From Candidula unifasciata (Eukaryota; Mollusca; Gastropoda; Stylommatophora; Geomitridae): DNA of 64,000 nt. The notes under the pieces are model-generated. The model did no database searches. It saw only the letters and a program-made list of their open reading frames with translations, and was not told the DNA's origin. Position 1 is the first letter of the stretch, and each line of letters opens with the position of its first letter. Where the stretch lies: assembly GCA_905116865.2 (NCBI GenBank), contig CAJHNH020000796.1, positions 162,501 through 226,500 on the forward strand, written 5' to 3'. A program made the translations under genes and the position numbers. This document shows positions 57,895-64,000 of the stretch, one piece after another.

Positions 57895-58090
57895 AAAGTA
57901 AAGAAAAGATCCCTTTTTACGCCTTAGGCGCATCGAGAATACGAGAAGAGCACCCATACTTTTACAGACCAATCGGTACTATTTGAATTTTGTTGTCAGC
58001 ATTACGCTGGCCGTCTTTACTTCCCCATAACATACATTCTAGTACCCATTTTAGGCTGGGTTAATCTCTGACGGCCTATTCAATGATAAA
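57895..58090 (-). mobile_element. tRNA-derived SINE, family B, partial
   Basis: AAAAGATCCCTTTTTACGCC, TAGGCGCATCG, GGCCGTCTTTACTTCCCC and AGTACCCATTTTAGGCTGGG. The head is degenerate. Confidence 0.8.
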
Positions 58091-58155
58091 ATTCTAACTG
58101 GAACATATTGTAGCTGAACTGTACTCTGTGTATTATTGTAGTTTGAAGAGGGTAG

Positions 58156-58159
<4 letters not shown>

Positions 58160-58206
<47 letters not shown>
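58160..58206. repeat. (CT)n microsatellite
   Basis: About 23 CT units. 58210-58550 after it is unremarkable AT-rich sequence. Confidence 0.95.
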
Positions 58207-58208
<2 letters not shown>

Positions 58209-58550
58209 CTCCCCGCCCAATGCATTTCTGTTTAATAATAGTATCTTAGACCGAGTTGAAGTTAAAATTCATTACGAGACTTGGACAACCTCAAATTACA
58301 AATAACATTACAAACATTTTAATAAAATGCATTTTCCCTGTAACAACATATAGATGGAATATTGAACGTATCATAAATACTTCTTTATCAATCGTTCGCT
58401 TGAAGTAGATTATCTATTTCTGCAATGTTGTCTCTAGAATGAATTTGACTTTATCATTATCACTAAAGAGAATAGCGATGCTTTTTGCGATGATATATAA
58501 GGGAAGCAAAGAATAGTAGCTCTGAAAGCATAAGATGCTACTAAGTAGGC

Positions 58551-59868
58551 TCAGTAAAGTAAAGCTAGATAGTCCAGTAAATAAAGTAAGGCTAGATAGT
58601 CCAGTAAATAAAGTAAGGCTAGATAGTCCAGTAAAAAAGTGAGACTAGATAGTCCAGTTAATAAAGTAAGGCTAGATAGTACAGTAAATAAAGTAAAGCT
58701 AGGTAGATAGTCCAGTAAATAAAGTAAGGCTAGATAGTCCAGTAAATAAAGTAAAGCTAGATAGTCCAGTAAATAAAGTAAAGCTAGATAGATAGTCCAG
58801 TAAATAAAGTAAGACTAGATAGTCCAGTAAATAAAGTAAGGCTAGATAGATAGTCCAGTAAATAAAGTAAGGCTAGATAGTCCAGTAAATAAAGTAAGGC
58901 TAGCTAGTCCAGTAAATAAAGTAAGGCTAGATAGTCCAGTAAATAAAGTAAGACTAGATAGTCCAGTAAATAAAGTAAGGCTAGATAGTCCAGTAAATAA
59001 AGTAAAGCTAGATAGTCCAGTAAATAAAGTAAGGCTAGATTGTCCAGTAAATAAAGTAAAGCTAGATAGTCCAGTAAATAAAGTAAGGCTAGATAGTCCA
59101 GTAAATAAAGTAAAGCTAGATAGTCCAGTAAATAAAGTAAGGCTAGATAGATAGTCCAGTAAATAAAGTAAAGCTAGATAGTCCAGTAAATAAAGTAAAG
59201 CTAGATAGATAGATAGTCCAGGAAAAAAGTAAGGCTAGATAGATAGTCCAGTAAATAAAGTAAGGCAAGAAAGATAGTACAGTAAATAAAGTAAGGCTAG
59301 ATAGACAGTCCAGTAAATAAAGTAAAGCTAGATAGTCCAGTAAATAAAGTAAGGCTAGATAGATAGTCCAGTAAATAAAGTAAAGCTAGATAGATAGTCC
59401 AGTAAACAAAGTAAGGCTAGATAGATAGTCCAGTAAATAAAGTAAGGCTAGATAGTCCAGTAAATAAAGTAAAGCTAGATAGATAGTCCAGTAAATAAAG
59501 TAAGGCTAGATAGATAGTCCAATAAATAAAGTAAGGCTAGATAGTCCAGTAAATAAAGTAAAGCTAGATAGATAGTCCAGTAAATAAAGTAAGGCTAGAT
59601 AGTCCAGTAAATAAAGTAAAGCAAGATAGATAGTCCAGTAAATAAAGTAAGGCTAGATAGTCCAGTAAATAAAGTAAGGCTAGATAGTCCAGTAAATAAA
59701 GTAAAGCTAGATATAGTCCAGTAAATAAAGTAAGGCTAGATAGTCCAGTAAATAAAGTAAGGCTAGATATTCCAGTAAATAAAGTAAAGCTAGATAGATA
59801 GTCCAGTAAATACAGTAAAGCTAGATAGATAGTCCAGTAAATAAAGTAAGGCTAGATAGTCCAGTCAT
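58551..59868. repeat. 27/31-bp minisatellite, about 45 copies, each with AATAAA
   Basis: Unit AAAGTAAGGCTAGATAGTCC then AGTAAAT (27 bp); many units carry one extra GATA (31 bp). Most copies contain GTAAATAAAG, hence a sense-strand AATAAA. Variation between GGCTAG and AGCTAG is scattered. Confidence 0.96.
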
Positions 59869-60009
59869 TAGAAAGTTTTAGCTGCTCAGTCACGCATGAC
59901 TAGGGTGACCATATTTCCCGTTGTCACTGGACAGTTCCCGATAACAGGTTCAAATGCGTGTCCACCATCTTCTTTTAGACTGTCAAACAGGGGGGAAATC
60001 TTAGAGTCG

Positions 60010-60160
60010 CCGATACGTTACTCCAGTCAATTATCATGATCTGTTCCAGACACCCCAGGAAGAGTGGGCAGCCATCGCACAGGGCCATATCAGACATCTG
60101 ATCGCATTCATGCCCAGGAGATGCCAGTAACTGATCGACGCAAGAGGAGGCCACACACCA
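60010..60160 (+). mobile_element. Tc1-like transposase C-terminal fragment
   Basis: Plus strand reads FQTPQEEWAAIAQGHIRHLI, AFMPRRCQ, a stop, then LIDARGGHT. This is the end of Tc1-family transposases (EEWxxIPQxxIRxLIxSMPRR, ...ARGGHTxY). The remainder of the element is not seen; 59880-60010 may hold decayed upstream sequence. Confidence 0.75.
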
Positions 60161-60164
60161 TCCC

Positions 60165-61043
60165 AACGGGAAAGGCCGTACGCCTATTAAAAAAAAAAAG
60201 GCATTTACATAATTGATTACCGCATTTATACATGTCTGAGTAGTGACTATTTGGGGAAAAACAACCTTTTTAATTTAGTCTTCCTGGTCGAGTGGTCAGG
60301 TTGTGTGCCTAGGGTCCTACTAGTTGTTAGTTCTTGTCAAAGACTACTTACAATGATGGAAAAAAAATCCTAAATTATTAAAGAAACAAATAAATTATTT
60401 GTAATTTAAAAAATTGTACTCTAGTTGCTGGTTTTCAATGTTTCCATACTGTGGGATCATAAAACACAATTTAAATTAATAAATCCTTTTGAATTTATTG
60501 ACTTCATCTTCGTGTATTATATATACTTTTGAAAAAATATACTTTCGCCTTTAAAGTTGTTTGACGGCACAGAAATCAGTGTGTATTGTAGAATAGACTA
60601 TCATATTTCCATGGTCCTAAATTTGTGTGAATGTGGAGGATTTAGAACAGACCACCTGTCAAATAAGTAAGTTTATTTTATAATATTCAGAAGGAAACAG
60701 AGTATATGGATTTACATAGGAAACTTTCCCTAAAAGGGTAATTCGAATAAACTATCCGGAGCAAGCGATAGAATAGGGTGCTCTAACTATTCAAAGCGTT
60801 GCAGGAGGCACGAACTCCCTAAATCCAGCAATGATGTCAATAGCTTTTTAGATTCTCGGCTTGTTCCTCTTCAAAAATTGAACAACTTCAGTTGACGTAT
60901 ACTTATATTTCGGTGACTGCTCTTTATTCTCGATGGTAACGTCAGTCCTCCAACAGCTTGGAACTATGTCTTCATTTCTTTTGACCCCCTCCGCAGCAAA
61001 CCATGTAAGTTTCAAATCTTATTAACATACGTCTCTAATTCCT

Positions 61044-61045
<2 letters not shown>
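60165..61045. other. Gene-free stretch
   Basis: AT-rich, no recognised gene or repeat. Confidence 0.4.

Positions 61046-61049
<4 letters not shown>

Positions 61050-61101
<52 letters not shown>
61050..61101. repeat. (CT)n microsatellite followed by TA/TG runs
   Basis: CT units to 61101, then TGTGTATATATATG-type sequence to 61160. Confidence 0.93.
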
Positions 61102-61102
<1 letters not shown>

Positions 61103-61811
61103 AGTGCGTGTGTGTATATATATGTATATACATATATCCGAACATATATATGTGTGTGTGTTTTCTACCTTTACTTCTTTGGCTATGTGGCTTCCAGCTT
61201 TAGGACATTCAGGTTATACTGTTATATTTAAGGTTTCTCTGTTCTATAGCCATTATACATCTGGATCAAGTCCCCAACAATCCAGAAGTGGACGAACAAC
61301 CAAATTTTTCACCGAAGTTTAAAGCAAACGATATGTCAACTGTCACGGTCACTACTGTCTGTTTTACCACTTTTTAGGGCCATATAGACGGGAGGTTGGT
61401 GTTCGAGCCTTAGGATATAGGGCTGCCTGGCGAGCTATTGAACGTTAGAGAGAAAAAAAAGAGATTTTGTATTCGACGACAACAGTTAAGAGACGTTATA
61501 AAGAAATAAACACAAATCTATGTATTTAATTAAATAGATTCCACAGGCTTCGATTAGAGCGAAACACATTGCGGTGATGGATATAACATACTTTAAACTT
61601 GTATGCAAGTAAATAGGGAAACCTCTCTTGAAGCCAGTCACGCTTCAGGCATATGATGCTAAATTTTCTAGAACATTCACTGGTGTAATGGGGGATATTT
61701 TCACCCTGATTGGGAAGGTTGGGAGGAAAGGCCCAAGCTAACAAGAATACCGAGAGAAGCCAGATACTCGGATAAAACGAGGTTTCAAGATAGGGGACGA
61801 CCAGGAGTTAT

Positions 61812-61961
61812 CACGTGGAAGTAAAGAGAACGATCACAGGTCGCCACGTGAAACCCAAAAACAACCACGTGTTGCCACGTGGAACGAACACTAGGTATAA
61901 GACCAGACCCAAAAACAACCACGTGTTGCCACGTGGAACGAACACTAGGTATAAGACCAGA
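61812..61961. repeat. 54-bp tandem duplication within a CACGTG cluster
   Basis: Two near-identical copies (about 61854-61907 and 61908-61961) of CCAAAAACAACCACGTGTTG, CCACGTGGAACGAACACTAG, GTATAAGACCAGA. Six CACGTG palindromes lie at 61812, 61845, 61866, 61876, 61920 and 61930. 61160-61811 and 61962-62465 contain no recognised gene. Confidence 0.85.
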
Positions 61962-62467
61962 AAGGATGGGACAGTGATCAAGAGAATGACAACGTGAGAC
62001 TGATTGCTGTGAGAGGAAGATCAGGCGACGATATCCATTGAAGCCAAAACCAGCCAGGCAATTCTGTTTGAAGTCAATGAGAATAACCAGATCCATATTT
62101 GCGAACTCTGGTCAATGATTGTGTGAGAAACTAGCATGTTGGAGTCTGATAGCTGTGGTGTGTGCACGCTGTACATTAGGACACGGACAGGACGTTTATG
62201 TAAGTGATGAGATGTCAATAAACTGTTTCGTACTTCGAAGTCGGTGTCGGCTTGTCCCAGTTATGTCTTTTTAAGAATGTGTGCTAAGAGCATCCACTAG
62301 ACACATCATCTCCTAGACAACAGCCCAGTGCAACTGGTATCCTTGTAACGCTGGGAATATCCGTCTCAATGCGGATTCAAACCCAAAACATTTAGGCCGA
62401 GAGGAGAGCGACGTTATTCTTTGCCTAAGGTATCCTGGACATAATATTTTGCCACTAACGTTTATTT

Positions 62468-62700
62468 TATTTTTTTTTTTTTAAAGAACCGACATCACAG
62501 CACTCGGGGCATTCCCATAAGCGCTCCGTCCCCATCTTCAGCAGCCAGCGAAGAGTTCCGATACTCATGGTGCCAGAAGCATTCTGATTAAACGTCCGTC
62601 TTGCCTTTCCTCTGAGCCTCGAGCATCTGCAAAAACCTCTCGTCACTCCCCCTGCATCAATCTCACGAGACTGTGGTGATCCATCTGCTACTCCACTGAC
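62468..62700 (-). mobile_element. LINE 3' end (RNase H family)
   Basis: Nearly identical in reverse to 27440-27650: GAACCGACATCACAGCACTC, TCCCCATCTTCAGCAGCCAG, GTCCGTCTTGCCTTTCCTCT, GACTGTGGTGATCCATCTGC. A T-rich run at 62460-62480 is its A tail. Confidence 0.9.
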
Positions 62701-62949
62701 GTTGACTATGGAACAAAGTAATAAATGTCACCAAATGAAGAAATGTGAAAAAGTGGGATTGATAATATCCACAGTCCTCTTTATTTAGGGAAGCAAAATT
62801 TGGATTTAAAACTTTAATCGCAATTTTGTAAACAGCTTCAACAACAAAATAGCGGCAAATGTAACGATAACAATTGCAGAAAATGAAATATAATTTCAAA
62901 ATTTACCAAAAGCCGCTATTGCGCAGTTATCAACTAGTTTACTATTATA

Positions 62950-63560
62950 TCTATCAGTCATCACTTCTCGTTATGCCTAGTGGCACATGAGGCTTCAGAG
63001 AGGACTTTCCATGATTTCCTGTCCTGTGCAATCTTCAATGCATTTTTACATGTCAAAGATGCTGCACTCAGGTCACTTTCCATCGTTCGTCTCCATGTTG
63101 TTTTTGGGCGCCCCTTTTTTCTCGTTCCCTCTGGTATCCATGTGAGAGCTGTTTTGGCAGGTATATCAGGATTCATTCTCATTACGTGGCCAAGCCATTT
63201 CCATCTTCTCTTGGTTATCATACTGTCTAGCGTTTCTTGGTTTGTGACTTGAAGTAGTTTAGTGTTTGAGATTGTATCTGGCCAGAAAATTTTGCAAATT
63301 CTACGTAGACATGTGTGGTGGAAGGTGGACAGCTTGTGTACATCCTATTTGGTAATTCTCCAGCATTCTGCTCCATAAAGAAGAACTGGCAAAATGATGC
63401 TCTTGTAGAGTTGGGGTTTTGTTCCTCTGCAGTAACTGTTGGATTTCCAGATTTGCCTCATCCTTCCAAAAGCAGCTCTAGCTTTGTTCAGGCGTGACTG
63501 TATGTCTTCCTCTGTCCCTCCCAGTAGGGACACCACACTGCCAAGATATGTGAAATTTTC
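62950..63560 (-). mobile_element. RTE-like LINE C-terminal fragment
   Basis: Minus strand: VSLLGGTEEDIQSRLNKARA, AFGRMRQIWKSNSYCRGTKP, LYKSIILPVLLYGAECWR, a frame break near 63330, then ITKRRWKWLGHVMRMNPDIP, GTRKKGRPKTTWRRTMESDL and DRKSWKVLSEASCATRHNE. Same general type as 22865-23830. 63565-64000 beyond shows nothing recognised. Confidence 0.88.
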
Positions 63561-64000
63561 TACATTTTAAAGTGAGTGGTTACTTATGGTCAGTGGTTGT
63601 TGGTTTGGACTATTTGTCATGATCTTAGTTATTATATCTATGAAAAACATATATTAAGATCGGTCTATATTCTTGTATGTTCAAGTGTTGCGATAAATAC
63701 AATCTGCAGTTGTTTACAGGGATTGTACATAATTCATTTAACATTAATGAATGTTAAAGCGTTAGGAACACTGACAGTTGGTTTGCAGTTTTTGTGTATT
63801 TGAAGTGGTATTTATTCTACAACATTGACAATATTATATATATATTGTAGATTTTTATATGTCTGTTTTATGTTTACAGTAAATATGTATAATGCAATAC
63901 ACAGGAAACTAAAAGTAATTTGGAACGTCAACAATAATTGCCTGATTTTTATGAGCCATATTTTATCCCATCTGTCTTGTAAACAATTATGCACCAAACA

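Noticed and set aside
59975..60166. 63-codon minus-strand Cys-rich peptide
   Set aside because: Antisense of a Tc1 transposase C-terminus on the plus strand.

Overview
The window looks like animal nuclear DNA, most likely from a mollusc (probably a gastropod). It is full of degraded non-LTR retrotransposons (LINEs), tRNA-headed SINEs, cut-and-paste transposon remnants and very long microsatellites and minisatellites. The genes have GT-AG introns or are intronless receptors, and nothing looks bacterial. The host call is an inference from repeat style and gene families; no species marker is visible. Most long open frames in the window are microsatellite artefacts.

Host genes supported: (1) the 3' terminal exon of a DUF229 (sulfatase-like fold) gene at 2045-2702 (+). 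(2) Two four-exon genes that I assemble as small secreted cystatins (cysteine protease inhibitors): one on the minus strand at 12868-18159, one on the plus strand at 29397-34368. (3) Two broken cystatin exons, at 22364-22482 and 41759-41962. (4) Two intronless class A GPCR genes in tandem at 48008-48964 and 51184-52125, both on the minus strand.

The main structure is a large inverted duplication. About 6.8 kb at 12.57-19.36 kb is repeated in reverse orientation as about 6.5 kb at 28.19-34.69 kb, around an 8.8-kb spacer. Each arm carries a complete cystatin gene, so the two genes are divergent with promoters facing the spacer. The arms share old LINE and SINE insertions, but each also has private insertions flanked by target-site duplications. 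The left arm alone has a 41-bp minisatellite. Divergence is uneven along the arms: about 2.5% in cystatin exon 2 but 8-13% in exons 3 and 4.

Layout: 0-2 kb Tigger-like DNA transposon remnant; 2-2.7 kb DUF229 exon; 2.7-12.5 kb SINEs, LINE pieces and AT/GT arrays; 12.6-19.4 kb left arm; 19.3-28.2 kb spacer with a 1.25-kb ATGT array, a hAT-like element, an old cystatin exon and several LINEs; 28.2-34.7 kb right arm; 34.7-38 kb a LINE interrupted by a 1.3-kb mariner; 39-46 kb LINE debris and a dead cystatin exon; 46.4-47.6 kb an uncharacterised multicopy ORF remnant and a 48-bp minisatellite; 48-52.2 kb GPCR pair; 52-64 kb LINE tails, SINEs, a 27-bp minisatellite and a Tc1 fragment.

The genes do not form a pathway. 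The common theme is local duplication of small secreted-inhibitor and receptor genes inside repeat-rich DNA.
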